Assembly (NCBI GenBank): GCA_964590225.1
Contig: CAZPWS010000033.1
Span: 1 to 32,949 of the forward strand
Reading direction: 5' to 3'
Length of the DNA: 32,949 nt
From: JAEUSG01 sp964590225
Lineage (GTDB): Bacteria; Fibrobacterota; OXYB2-FULL-49-7; JAEUSG01
Made by a program: the position numbers and the translations under genes. Of the stretch, positions 24,125 through 32,949 are shown piece by piece; positions within the stretch are counted from its first letter, which is position 1, and each line of letters opens with the position of its first letter. Below the pieces are notes generated by a model, which did not search any database, had not been told where the DNA came from, and saw only the letters and a program-made list of their open reading frames with translations.

Positions 24125-25573
24125 ATGTTATATTTTCGTTCCCCAATATATATGATATTTTATGCGCTAATATTTATTTCTACTGTGTACTCCCTCTCAA
24201 CTCTTGAGATTGAGCAGATTGATACCCAATTCGTTAACTATCTATACGATAAACAATTATACGACAATAACCCACTGGATATTTTCGCAGATGAAAACGA
24301 TTTAATCCCCTCCACAGAAGATGATAATGTTATCCAATTATATAAGACAAAATTAAAATTATCATTATTCACACCGCTAAACACACCAACGGAGAGACCT
24401 TTCGTAAGAAGACATCTAACAGCTGACCATTCTTATGCAGACTTTCTCCGTACAAGATTTTCATTAAGCGATAACCCCGATGGCAATCCCCGGTTGTCTT
24501 ATTGGCATATTATTAGCGACATATCAAAGTCTCTTTCAATTCGTGCGGGTACATACCGACACAATCGAGCAATGGGTCTGGTTTTGGGTGGGGCGCAAAA
24601 AGAGCCTTATGCAAAGCAGAGCACTATCTCGTTTTTCAATAGTTTTACAAACACCATAGGCAGCAACTCTAATGGCCTTTACATCAACTATCACACGAAA
24701 TATTTAAAAAATGAGCTCTCGTACGCATGGAATGAAAATTTATTACGATCTGCGGTTACAAGAAAAATTTCAAACGGTGAGTTATCTTTTTTGTCAACAA
24801 TTAATCCGTTATTGTCAATACGAGAATACGCTTTCTCGGTTTACGCCAATAAGACAACCGCAAAAACATACAAAACAGAAACCGAAGTGGCACTTTCTCC
24901 CAATGGAGTTGCATTTGCAGCTAAACAACAAGCGTTTAACAACGCAGGGAAAATATCTCTCACAATTTGGGAGATCGGCGACTCTTTCTCTATTTCAACA
25001 ACAAAAGGGCCAACGCTTCATTACGGATGGCACTACATCTCAAACGATAGCACGCATTATGCAAGACCAGGAGAAATGGGCTGTATTATCAATATGAGCG
25101 TTCATAAAAACAACCTTGGGGCAGAAGTTTACGGGGGTACCGCTTATTTAAAAAACTATAACAGGACAAGAAGCCTGTTTAAGAGCAAAGTAACTTACGA
25201 CCACAGACCTTTTTCCATAGCTTTTTTGGAACGGATTAGAATTGACAAAGCCGAATACGGAAATTTTTCATATTCAACTCATGCATTACAGCTTGAACAC
25301 CAACTTACGGAAAGATGGACAGCTACTACCGTCAATTCTTTTTATAAAACATCGGGCAAACCGCTCTCATATGAGTCAACCCTGTCCATGTCATTCACAA
25401 CCAAATGTTTTTTGATTAAAGCAGGACCTGAGCTCCTTTATAAACAGAACCGATTTTTATACGGAATTCATATATCCGAGGCCCTATATGATACCAATGG
25501 AGGGAAAATATCCTTCTCATTGTCTGGCACATCAACAATAAATATGCGGGTAAATACCGAATGGTACTTATAA
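24125..25573 (+). CDS. Probable outer-membrane beta-barrel protein
   Basis: 482 residues with a hydrophobic N-terminal segment (IYMIFYALIFISTVYSLS) that looks like a signal peptide. The body from about residue 100 alternates polar and hydrophobic residues with many aromatic girdles (SYWHIISDISKSLSIRAGTY, TLHYGWHYISNDSTHYARPG) and ends NMRVNTEWYL, consistent with a barrel. A short acidic segment (residues 25-75) precedes it; it has no recognisable domain. Start uncertain: ATG 24125 has no clear binding site and an ATG 27 bases on is also possible. It overlaps the next gene by 13 bases. Outer-membrane proteins of this type occur beside competence-like genes in some diderms, which is only suggestive. 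Confidence 0.6.
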   Translation: MLYFRSPIYMIFYALIFISTVYSLSTLEIEQIDTQFVNYLYDKQLYDNNPLDIFADENDLIPSTEDDNVIQLYKTKLKLSLFTPLNTPTERPFVRRHLTADHSYADFLRTRFSLSDNPDGNPRLSYWHIISDISKSLSIRAGTYRHNRAMGLVLGGAQKEPYAKQSTISFFNSFTNTIGSNSNGLYINYHTKYLKNELSYAWNENLLRSAVTRKISNGELSFLSTINPLLSIREYAFSVYANKTTAKTYKTETEVALSPNGVAFAAKQQAFNNAGKISLTIWEIGDSFSISTTKGPTLHYGWHYISNDSTHYARPGEMGCIINMSVHKNNLGAEVYGGTAYLKNYNRTRSLFKSKVTYDHRPFSIAFLERIRIDKAEYGNFSYSTHALQLEHQLTERWTATTVNSFYKTSGKPLSYESTLSMSFTTKCFLIKAGPELLYKQNRFLYGIHISEALYDTNGGKISFSLSGTSTINMRVNTEWYL

Positions 25574-26376
25574 CAAAAATCATCTTCCTACTATTTTCTA
25601 TTTTTATTTCCTGCGGCAAGCCAAATTCTACTGAACAAAACGCAAAAGTTAATGTCACTTTTTTTGATGTGGGCCAAGGCGACGCTGCCTTAGTTACTGC
25701 CGATAACCAGTCCATTCTCATTGACTGCGGACCGTTACATTGCATGCTCGACACACAGCTTAACATCAGAAAACTTGAATTAATTGACTACATAATACTA
25801 ACCCACGAGCACTCCGATCATACTGGCGGTTTAAATGAAATAATCAGAAATAAGATTTGCGGGAAATTGATATTTCCTCGAGGCATGAGAATATTGTTTA
25901 ATCATCCCGGCATTGACACAATTTCCGTTATTATGGGAGATACGATAACCATATCCCCCTCTTTTTTTATCTCATTTCTATGGCCAGCAGAACCGATTCC
26001 CTCTGCTGATTCCGCCAACGAGTATTCACTTGTAACATTGATTGAATGGAATAACACACGAATGCTATTTACGGGCGATATTGGTTTTCCTCAGGAAAAA
26101 AGGCTAATCGACTTTGGACTGGTACCTCATTCTTCTATTCTTAAATGTCCACACCACGGATCCGCGGGAAGCGCTTCGTGGGAATTTTTAACCCATATTA
26201 ATCCCGATTTTATTGTGACACCAGTGGGCAAGAATAACGCATACAATTTGCCTTCTGCCACTACAATCGCACGCCTCACTGCCTCATGCAAAAAGCTATT
26301 CAGAACGGATATCAACGGAAATATTGATATACAAATATATTATGACGGGAGCAAAAATTTCAGTTACTCCAAATAG
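25561..26376 (+). CDS. ComEC-type metallo-beta-lactamase-fold protein, probably lipid-anchored or exported
   Basis: 271 residues. The core matches the C-terminal metallo-beta-lactamase domain of ComEC: NVTFFDVGQGDAALVTADNQ, SILIDCG, ILTHEHSDHTGG (the metal ligands), RMLFTGDIG, and LKCPHHGSAGS. No competence membrane domain is attached, so it is a free-standing version. The N-terminus (ITKIIFLLFSIFISCGKPNS) is a signal with a Cys that may be lipidated, although the lipobox is imperfect. The start overlaps the end of the barrel-like protein. A nuclease or phosphodiesterase role outside the cytoplasm is inferred. Confidence 0.8.
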   Translation: MVLITKIIFLLFSIFISCGKPNSTEQNAKVNVTFFDVGQGDAALVTADNQSILIDCGPLHCMLDTQLNIRKLELIDYIILTHEHSDHTGGLNEIIRNKICGKLIFPRGMRILFNHPGIDTISVIMGDTITISPSFFISFLWPAEPIPSADSANEYSLVTLIEWNNTRMLFTGDIGFPQEKRLIDFGLVPHSSILKCPHHGSAGSASWEFLTHINPDFIVTPVGKNNAYNLPSATTIARLTASCKKLFRTDINGNIDIQIYYDGSKNFSYSK

Positions 26377-26396
26377 GCTTTAAGCCGAAATCAAAC

Positions 26397-27230
26397 TCAG
26401 ATAAGAAACGAGGCGCCTTCACGGATGGCAACAACTTTTACAGATGATTTTTTGCGTATATACTTTCGTTCTATTCGCCTTAACATATCGTCGCTTCGTT
26501 CCTGATCATGGTGACAAAAACCAAGCAGCTTTACACCAGCTTCAACAGCAAGATTATAAGCCTGCTCGAAGGTAGAGTGCCCCCAAGTACGGTTTATTTT
26601 TTGATATTCCTCGTCCGTGTATTGAGCATCATGAATAAGCATGTCCGCACCCTTTGAAAACTGAACAAACTTCGCAAAAGTAAGACCTTCATGATGCATA
26701 TATCCGAGTTCATTATCTGTCAGAAAAACCAGCCGCTTGTTCTTTTCTGTAAAGCGATAACCGGTTCCTCCGCCAGGATGACTTAACTTTATAGATTCAA
26801 CCTTTATTTCACCAACCCTAATGGGCCGGGGGGAGAGCTCGACAAAAGAGATGTCTGCCTGAAGCTCTCTAAACTTGACAGGAAAATAAGGTGCCCTAAA
26901 CTGGTGCGCAATTACCTCTCTTAATTTACTACTCGCTCCAAAATCACCATATATCTTCATGCTGTACTTCTTCAGATAAGCGGGAATAAAAAATGGAAAC
27001 CCCATCAGATGGTCCCAGTGAGCGTGCGTTAAAAGTAAAGAAAAGTTCTTCCGTTCATCGTTTTTTATCAAATGCTGACCTAACGGACGAATACCCGACC
27101 CTGCGTCAATTAACACAAGTTCGTTTTCAACACCATCAAGCTGAAATGAAGTTGTATTTCCACCAAACTCAACCGTTGACCTGCCAGGCGTAGGCAACGA
27201 ACCTCTGCAGCCCCAACATTTAATTCTCAT
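26397..27230 (-). CDS. Metallo-beta-lactamase-fold hydrolase
   Basis: 277 residues. The ligands are clear: LLTHAHWDHLMGFPFF, then LSHPGGGTGYRF, LVFLTDNELGY and DMLIHDAQYTDEEY, and a late His in GFCHHDQERSDD. It begins MRIKCWGCRGSLPTPGRSTV, a form typical of the RNase Z/PhnP-like branch, probably acting on a phosphodiester. It has no signal peptide, so it is likely cytoplasmic. It converges on the ComEC-type gene and diverges from the glycosyltransferase, with 69 bases for two promoters. Confidence 0.85.
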   Translation of the reverse strand: MRIKCWGCRGSLPTPGRSTVEFGGNTTSFQLDGVENELVLIDAGSGIRPLGQHLIKNDERKNFSLLLTHAHWDHLMGFPFFIPAYLKKYSMKIYGDFGASSKLREVIAHQFRAPYFPVKFRELQADISFVELSPRPIRVGEIKVESIKLSHPGGGTGYRFTEKNKRLVFLTDNELGYMHHEGLTFAKFVQFSKGADMLIHDAQYTDEEYQKINRTWGHSTFEQAYNLAVEAGVKLLGFCHHDQERSDDMLRRIERKYIRKKSSVKVVAIREGASFLI

Positions 27231-27299
27231 TTTATTTCCCTTTTAACAGAAAACAAAGCACGGTATTAAATATACTCTCTTTATTCGTATATTATCATA

Positions 27300-28226
27300 A
27301 TGTTTTTTAGTATAATTATTCCAATCTTTAACCAGCTCCCCTTAATTAAGGGTTTGATCGACTCTTTAAGTCGGCAAAGCTATTCTCGCGATAACTTTGA
27401 AATAATACTCTCTGATGACGGTTCCACAGACGGTAGTGCCGATTATATTTCAGCATTATCCTATAATGGCTTGAACATAAAAACGGTACTTTCCAGCGAA
27501 AAAGGGTGCCGTTCCAAGGCCCGTAACAATGGTGTAAAAAAAGCTATCGGATCTCATCTGCTGTTCATCGATGGCGATATTGTGGCCTCCTCCAACCTTC
27601 TTGAAGAACACGCTAAAGCTCATTCAAACCTAAACATCAATAAAGCTGTCTTTATTGGTAAACTTGAACCATTCTCCCCTTACAGGAAAAATAACTTCGA
27701 CTGGTATCGGGTAAGCCGCGGGGCACAAAAGGTCAAAGATATTAGGAAGGTGCCTGCACGATATTTTGCAACAAATGCTTCCATGCCTACTGAATTATTT
27801 TTGAGAACAAAAGGGTTTAACGAATCTTACCTTGCGTGGGGAGGCGAAGACCTTGAAATGGGTTACGACCTTGAAAAAGAGGAGGCGACCTTTTACGCAC
27901 TTCCTACGGCTCTTGCCTACCATAACGACCATATGGAACCTTACGATTATTTGGCAAGGCTCGAAGCATATACAAAGGAAAATCTTACGAGATTAATACA
28001 AAACAACGCCCAGCACGCACAAATAAGATATGTCAAATCACTTGAAAAACAGAACAGGCCATTTACCCTGCTCATGAAGCTTTTTTCCGTCAGAGTGGTG
28101 AGATCTTTTCTAATTTTAGTAGCAGATAAGCTACCTGTTAAAAACATAGCCTATCTGATATATGACTTTTTAACTTATACGACTTTGCATGCTAACTTCA
28201 AAAAAAAGGCGCTAAGCCCCTTTTAG
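27300..28226 (+). CDS. Family 2 glycosyltransferase
   Basis: 308 residues. The GT-A start FFSIIIPIFNQLPLIKGLID, the nucleotide-sugar segment IILSDDGSTDGSADY, LLFIDGDIVAS (the DxD-like position) and FNESYLAWGGEDLEMGYDLE are visible; the last resembles the GT7-type C-terminal motif WGGEDxxxxxR. It transfers a sugar from a nucleotide donor, probably in cell-surface polysaccharide synthesis; acceptor unknown. A hydrophobic stretch near residue 265 could touch the membrane. The 3' end overlaps the 3' end of smc by 15 bases. Confidence 0.88.
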   Translation: MFFSIIIPIFNQLPLIKGLIDSLSRQSYSRDNFEIILSDDGSTDGSADYISALSYNGLNIKTVLSSEKGCRSKARNNGVKKAIGSHLLFIDGDIVASSNLLEEHAKAHSNLNINKAVFIGKLEPFSPYRKNNFDWYRVSRGAQKVKDIRKVPARYFATNASMPTELFLRTKGFNESYLAWGGEDLEMGYDLEKEEATFYALPTALAYHNDHMEPYDYLARLEAYTKENLTRLIQNNAQHAQIRYVKSLEKQNRPFTLLMKLFSVRVVRSFLILVADKLPVKNIAYLIYDFLTYTTLHANFKKKALSPF

Positions 28227-31200
28227 AATAACATCAACCTGCTTTTCGTCTTCCTTGGAAGCGAGACTTACAGATACCGTTCTCGACACGCCCGGCTCAA
28301 TTAGTGTCACACCATAAAGGATATCGCATGCAGCCATTGTCTTTTTGTTGTGAGTAATTATAAGGAACTGTGTTTTTTCGGAGAAGCTCCTTATAAGATT
28401 TATAAACCGTCCAATATTGGCATCATCAAGAGGACCATCAACCTCATCAAGAATACAATACGGAGAACTTTTTACAAGATATAGTCCGAAAAGCAGTGAT
28501 GTTGCAGTTAAAGCTCTTTCGCCTCCAGAAAGGAGGCTAATATTTTTCATGCTCTTTCCGCTCGGTCGGGCGTAAATTACAATTTTCGCGTTAAGCGGAT
28601 CTGGATCATCCTCAAGACGGATATCCGCCTCTCCACCGTCGAAAAGCGTAATAAAAACCTTTCTGAAATTCTCACGCACTTTATTAAAAGTCTCAATAAA
28701 CTTCTCGCTGGCCTCCTTATCAAGAGTCTTGACCAGTTTCTCAAGTGAGCCACGCGCCGTTTCGAGATCAGCCTTTTGTACTGAAAGCTCATCGAAAACC
28801 TTTTTCTCGGAGTCATAGTCTTCAAGAACAGAAAGGTTAACATTAGGCCCTATCATCTTCAGTCTTTTGCGCAGTATATCAATCTTTTCCCGTGCCTCGT
28901 CATCAGAAACAGCAAGAACTGCTTCCTCATCGTTAAGCGAGCCTAAATCCTTCTCGTACTCTTCCCAAATTCTCTCCTGAATTTGTCTTTTCTTTTCGTT
29001 CAGCTTCTCCATTTGCATCTCGCTCAAGTGAAGCTTATTGGATAGTTCATCCTTGACCTTTTGAATATCACCTGAGTTATGCCGTAAATCAGCAATTTCC
29101 TTACGCAACTCGGCATACACTTCACGATAGCGGACCTGTTCATCCTCTTTTTGCTTTTTCTGTAGTTTTCCTTCTTCCGCCATAACTTCAAGACGACTTA
29201 TCTCTTCTGTCCATTCCTCGATACCCGCCGTAAACTTTTCCCGCTCACTGCGACCGTTTAACTGCTCAGTAAACGAAGAATTAATTTCTCCTTCAACCTT
29301 TTCTCTCTCCCGTCTTACAGTAGAAAGTTCCTGCTGGAGTTGGGTAAACTTCAGCTCCGCTTCTCTCCTCTTTTCAATCAACAGAAGACGCTTCTCGTCC
29401 AAAACACGAACCTCTTCAGATAACAACAATAGCGAAGACTCATTTACGGTTTTTACATCATCAAGTTCAGAAAGTTTCTTTTCATTGATTTCAAGATCAC
29501 TTGTAAGCCCTTCAATACGCTTTTCGATTGCAGCCAGCTGTTCAAGAGCAGCTTTTTCTCTACTTCTAATGCGCATTGTCTCTTCATCGAGGTGCTTAAT
29601 GTCGCCCTCATGGGTCTGCTTAATTCTCCGGCCTTCCTGTAGTTTTTCGTCGATACCCAGCAGAGCCTGCTTAGCCTCCTCCAGGGTAGTAAGAGTGGAT
29701 GCCTTTTCGTTCTTTTTGACAACAATTTCAGACTCAGCTTTTTCAATTGAACGGCGAAGAGACTCAATCAATTGCGTACGGGAGATAAGCCCCATCTCCT
29801 CCCCTGCCGAAATGCCACCGCGAATAATACCGCTTGTAGAATAGGTATCTCCTTCAGTTGTCACACAATGCACAACCAAATTCTGCGACACCTGCTCACG
29901 AACTCTTGCCGCAGTTTCAGCATCTCGAACGAGCAACACATCGCTAAGCAGCATAGAACGGAGCGATTCTACCGAAGATTCACACTTAACAAAGTTGTCT
30001 GCCCAGCCAACAACACCTTCTATTGAAAGAAGCGCCTCCATCTCAGCCGAACGGGACGGGCCTCTGAGCAGGGTTGAAACTGCAAATACCGCCTTTCCCA
30101 TCTTTCCGTCTTGCAAATAAGAAACCCCCGCGCGAGCGCTTTCTTCGTTGTCCGCCAGAATATACTGCACTCTCGACCCAAGAGCAGACTCAATCGCTAC
30201 GGTATGCGCAGAATCAACTTCAAGAAAATCAGCTACAATACCACGAATGCCGCTAATTCCTTTTTCTATTACCGACCTAACCGCCCCTTTATAACCTTCG
30301 TGGTTGCGAACCATTTCCTCGAAAAACTCCAACTTCTTTTCGTCCGAAATAAGGTGTGCTTCAAGAGTCTTTTCCGCCTCAAGTATTGCGCGATAGCGGA
30401 GCTCCTCCTCGTTAATTCTGTTAATCAAAGAGTCTCGGGAAACTGAAAGATTTGAATGTTCCGCATCAGCTGCTTCAAGCGAAGTACGACATACACGAAT
30501 GCGCTCCTCACAATCAGTAAGTCTCGTCTTTTCAATAGAAAGAGCATTCTCAATGTTCTCTCTGTTTTCGAAAAGATTATCAAGCATTGACTTAACTTTC
30601 TCAATTGACGACACGAGTAACCCTTCTTCGCTTATAATCCTGATTTTTTCCTGCTGCTTCTTGTTAAGATCAAGTTTTTTCTCGGTCGCCTCAAGTTCAA
30701 ATTCATCAATCTCGCGCCGCGCCGCAATAAAAGTTGCCTCAGCCTCCGAAACAGCTGATTCGAGAGCAATTACCTGCCGTTCCAAAGCGGCAAAAAGCTC
30801 CTTGTTCTTTGCTATGTTTTCGTCAAGTTTAATCTGATACTGATCAACCTGTGCCATTGTGTTTCGCGCCCCCTCAATTCGGGATCGGAGAGCAGTGATA
30901 CTATTTTCGATACGGTGTATCTGTTCGGCAAAAAGTGCAACTTCTTTTTCGGCTTCATGCAGTTTTTCTTCGCGCTGCGCCGCCAAAAGCTCTTTTTCTT
31001 CGACAATTGAGCTGGCCGTTGATACTTCCGCCTCAATTTTCTCTTTTTGCGCTCTTATTTCGGAATGCGCATGGCTGATTTCTCGCAGTTCATTCGATAA
31101 CCCTTTAAAAAGCTTATGACAGAAACCGACATCAAGCAGTGTCAATTCATCTTTATATTCCCTAAACTTTTTAGCCTTTTCGACATGACGGGCCAGCATT

Positions 31201-31808
31201 CTGACCGTTTTATCTTTTTCGACAACAATATCAGAAATCCTTTGAAGATCTTCACTTGTTTTAAGAAGATTTTTTAGAGCCTCTTTCCGTTGGCTGCGGT
31301 ACTTATTTATACCAGCCGCCTCTTCGAACATTATCCTTCGCTCCTCGTCCTTATCAGATAGCACTTTATCAATCTGCTTCTGTTCCATGAGAGAATAAGA
31401 ACCAATGCCCATTCCCGTATCGTAAAACAATGCGTGTATGTCACGGAGACGGCAGAGCTTTTTATTGATCATGTATTCCGACTCACCCGTCCTAAACATC
31501 CTGCGGGTAATCGAAACGGTGCCGTATTCAACAGGCAAAGTTCTGTCATCATTTTCAATGGTAAGAGTGACTTCACATAAGTTTAGAGGTTTGCGGCGAA
31601 TCGTGCCGGAAAAAATAACATCCTCCATCTTTTCTGACCGCAGGGTTTTAGTTCGCTGTTCACCTAATACCCACCTGATGGAATCGATAATATTAGACTT
31701 ACCACAACCATTTGGGCCAACAATAGCCGTCAGACCACGGTTAAAATTTACCACATGTGAATCGGCAAAAGACTTAAAGCCTGATATTCGCAACTGTTTT
31801 AGATACAT
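28212..31808 (-). CDS. smc: Chromosome segregation protein SMC
   Basis: 1198 residues, full length. Order: N-terminal ATPase half with Walker A VGPNGCGKSNIIDSIRWVLG; a long coiled coil (about 165-500); hinge (about 505-680, with GYKGAVRSVIEKGISGIRGI and GGISAGEEMGLISRTQ); a second coiled coil; then the ABC signature LLSGGERALTATSLLFGLYL and Walker B CILDEVDGPLDDANIGRF. It compacts and segregates the chromosome with ScpA and ScpB, neither of which is in the window. AAGGA precedes ATG 31808. The last 15 bases overlap the convergent glycosyltransferase gene. Confidence 0.97.
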   Translation of the reverse strand: MYLKQLRISGFKSFADSHVVNFNRGLTAIVGPNGCGKSNIIDSIRWVLGEQRTKTLRSEKMEDVIFSGTIRRKPLNLCEVTLTIENDDRTLPVEYGTVSITRRMFRTGESEYMINKKLCRLRDIHALFYDTGMGIGSYSLMEQKQIDKVLSDKDEERRIMFEEAAGINKYRSQRKEALKNLLKTSEDLQRISDIVVEKDKTVRMLARHVEKAKKFREYKDELTLLDVGFCHKLFKGLSNELREISHAHSEIRAQKEKIEAEVSTASSIVEEKELLAAQREEKLHEAEKEVALFAEQIHRIENSITALRSRIEGARNTMAQVDQYQIKLDENIAKNKELFAALERQVIALESAVSEAEATFIAARREIDEFELEATEKKLDLNKKQQEKIRIISEEGLLVSSIEKVKSMLDNLFENRENIENALSIEKTRLTDCEERIRVCRTSLEAADAEHSNLSVSRDSLINRINEEELRYRAILEAEKTLEAHLISDEKKLEFFEEMVRNHEGYKGAVRSVIEKGISGIRGIVADFLEVDSAHTVAIESALGSRVQYILADNEESARAGVSYLQDGKMGKAVFAVSTLLRGPSRSAEMEALLSIEGVVGWADNFVKCESSVESLRSMLLSDVLLVRDAETAARVREQVSQNLVVHCVTTEGDTYSTSGIIRGGISAGEEMGLISRTQLIESLRRSIEKAESEIVVKKNEKASTLTTLEEAKQALLGIDEKLQEGRRIKQTHEGDIKHLDEETMRIRSREKAALEQLAAIEKRIEGLTSDLEINEKKLSELDDVKTVNESSLLLLSEEVRVLDEKRLLLIEKRREAELKFTQLQQELSTVRREREKVEGEINSSFTEQLNGRSEREKFTAGIEEWTEEISRLEVMAEEGKLQKKQKEDEQVRYREVYAELRKEIADLRHNSGDIQKVKDELSNKLHLSEMQMEKLNEKKRQIQERIWEEYEKDLGSLNDEEAVLAVSDDEAREKIDILRKRLKMIGPNVNLSVLEDYDSEKKVFDELSVQKADLETARGSLEKLVKTLDKEASEKFIETFNKVRENFRKVFITLFDGGEADIRLEDDPDPLNAKIVIYARPSGKSMKNISLLSGGERALTATSLLFGLYLVKSSPYCILDEVDGPLDDANIGRFINLIRSFSEKTQFLIITHNKKTMAACDILYGVTLIEPGVSRTVSVSLASKEDEKQVDVILKGA

Positions 31809-31910
31809 GTCGTCCTTCTATTCACCGGCACCACTTGATGATTGGGCGCCGGGCTGGGGTTGTAAATGCACATTAAAATGCATCCCTCTATACAATCCCT
31901 AACGATTATT

Positions 31911-31937
31911 GCACAACTAAGATACAATATGTTGTGC
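31911..31937. repeat. Inverted repeat in the gap upstream of smc
   Basis: GCACAAC (31911-31917), 13 bases, GTTGTGC (31931-31937), a perfect 7-bp inverted repeat in the 161-base gap between smc and the DUF368 gene. No T-run follows on either strand, so it is not an obvious terminator; it could be an operator. The rest of the gap also has ATGCA and TGCAT close together near 31867-31884, and no RNA gene that I can recognise. Confidence 0.4.
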
Positions 31938-31969
31938 TTATTTCAAAATATTATTTGTTTGGGCCAAAT

Positions 31970-32908
31970 TTATTTTGCCCTGTTTGATATTGTCTCGAGA
32001 AGTATTACGCTCAATGCACCTACAATGGCAAGCGCTAAAGCGATAAAAAAAACGGTATCGATTGATGGAAGAATGTATTGATATTTCTGGACAACAGCTG
32101 CACCTTTTCGCACAACTATTTCTCCCTTTGAGTCAAGCACATAAACAGCATTTTTCCACGGCCAGATAAATACAAGGGATCCGGTAACGAAACCGGTAAG
32201 ACATGCTATTGTTTGATTGCGAAACCGATTCATTACAAAAGAAATTAGACGAGCAAAGATTATTAACCCTATACCACACCCCGCGGCAAATGGTACAAGA
32301 ACCGCGAGATTGAACTCACTAATTGACCTAAGAACAATCAACTGATAGTTGCCCATTAGAATAAGGACAAAAGAACCGGAGACTCCCGGTAAAACCATCG
32401 CTGAAATTGACGCAGCACCACACAATACAAGATACGCGATGTCTCCATTTTCGCTCGCAGGACTTAACAATAACAGTGATACGGCAAAGAGAGTTCCAAC
32501 AACGAGAAAGCCTACTGTTGCCGGATTCCATTTATCAATAGTTTTCCCCACATAATAGATCGATGGGGCTATTAAACCGAAAAAAAATGCCCAAACAAAC
32601 ACAGGGTATGCGTCAAATAAGTAGGTAAAGAGCCTTGCAATAGTGAAAATGGCAACAAGCATCCCAAAACCAATGGAAGAAACAAATCGCAGTTCCACTT
32701 TATTGGCAAATTCCCTTAAGTTGCCCCCGAAAAGAAGCTTAAAATTATCAATATTAAATGATTTAATACAGTTTACAAGCCGCTCAAATACGCCGGTTAT
32801 AACAGCCATGGTACCACCTGAAACGCCCGGTATCACATTCGCTGTTCCTACTGCGATTCCCCTTAAAACATCGACCCCGATTATTGCTGTATTATGTCGA
32901 GTAGGCAT
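31970..32908 (-). CDS. DUF368 membrane protein, candidate undecaprenyl-phosphate translocase
   Basis: 312 residues with about eight hydrophobic helices. The family's repeated motif is clear: GTANVIPGVSGGTMAVITGV near the N-terminus and AMVLPGVSGSFVLILMGNYQ in the middle. DUF368 proteins (PopT) have been reported as recycling transporters for undecaprenyl phosphate, the lipid carrier of wall and polysaccharide synthesis. AAGGAG lies nine bases before ATG 32908. No partner gene is adjacent. Confidence 0.88.
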   Translation of the reverse strand: MPTRHNTAIIGVDVLRGIAVGTANVIPGVSGGTMAVITGVFERLVNCIKSFNIDNFKLLFGGNLREFANKVELRFVSSIGFGMLVAIFTIARLFTYLFDAYPVFVWAFFFGLIAPSIYYVGKTIDKWNPATVGFLVVGTLFAVSLLLLSPASENGDIAYLVLCGAASISAMVLPGVSGSFVLILMGNYQLIVLRSISEFNLAVLVPFAAGCGIGLIIFARLISFVMNRFRNQTIACLTGFVTGSLVFIWPWKNAVYVLDSKGEIVVRKGAAVVQKYQYILPSIDTVFFIALALAIVGALSVILLETISNRAK

Positions 32909-32949
32909 AGTTAAGTCTCCTTAATATTAAAGTAAACTATTAAAGTGAG

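Noticed and set aside
31438..31902. 154-aa plus-strand ORF over the smc start
   Set aside because: Antisense to conserved SMC residues with no recognisable domain.
31809..31969. RNA gene or CRISPR in the smc/DUF368 gap
   Set aside because: No tRNA-like fold and no regularly spaced repeats; only a short inverted repeat is seen. No CRISPR array, IS element or rRNA/tRNA was seen elsewhere in the window.

Overview
The window reads as chromosomal DNA of a motile, diderm (Gram-negative type) bacterium. Diderm features are an Mla/MCE lipid-transport set, a SPOR-domain lipoprotein, a probable outer-membrane beta-barrel and exported proteins. Motility is shown by two flagellin genes, each behind a sigma-28-type promoter. 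The protein at 11099-11926 belongs to the TIGR02147 family, which is expanded in Fibrobacter. Together with the flagellins this suggests a flagellated member of Fibrobacterota or a relative such as the Chitinivibrionia. That placement is an inference.

Layout. (1) 1-3733, minus strand: sigma-28-type promoter, flagellin, then a tightly packed set resembling a ribosomally made, modified peptide (RiPP) cluster: PqqD-like recognition protein, radical SAM/SPASM enzyme, an unlisted 56-residue Cys/Trp/Gly-rich peptide (879-1049), an HPr-kinase-like protein, and a gene start that runs off the left edge. (2) 3776-10962, minus strand: two CheY-like receivers, thrS, infC (apparent AUU start), glyS, ddl, tsaB and a beta-carbonic anhydrase. 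(3) 11099-12362: a TIGR02147 protein and rnhA, converging. (4) 12422-21259, plus strand: a long co-directional run with a 44-aa membrane peptide, hisC, hisB, an exported protein, a SPOR lipoprotein, a ceramidase-like protein that lacks the usual histidines, mlaE-mlaF-mlaD, an exported TPR-like protein and a STAS protein. (5) 21290-23943, minus strand: a second, shorter flagellin with its own sigma-28-type promoter and a strong terminator, then nadE. (6) 24125-28226: an outer-membrane-like protein overlapping a ComEC-type metallo-beta-lactamase, a second metallo-beta-lactamase protein on the minus strand, and a family 2 glycosyltransferase. (7) 28212-32908, minus strand: smc and a DUF368 membrane protein.

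The most unusual part is region 1. The 56-residue ORF has its own Shine-Dalgarno sequence. It overlaps the end of the radical SAM gene and stops one base before the best ATG of the kinase-like gene. It carries a YxxPxL element and a T-A-G junction like lasso-peptide leaders, a core with three Cys and two Trp, and a C-terminal Ser. No lasso cyclase is visible; the maturase is a SPASM radical SAM enzyme. Only 18 bases, with no terminator, separate the flagellin from the PqqD-like gene, so the cluster may be transcribed from the flagellar promoter. All functional statements here come from reading the sequence; no database search was run.
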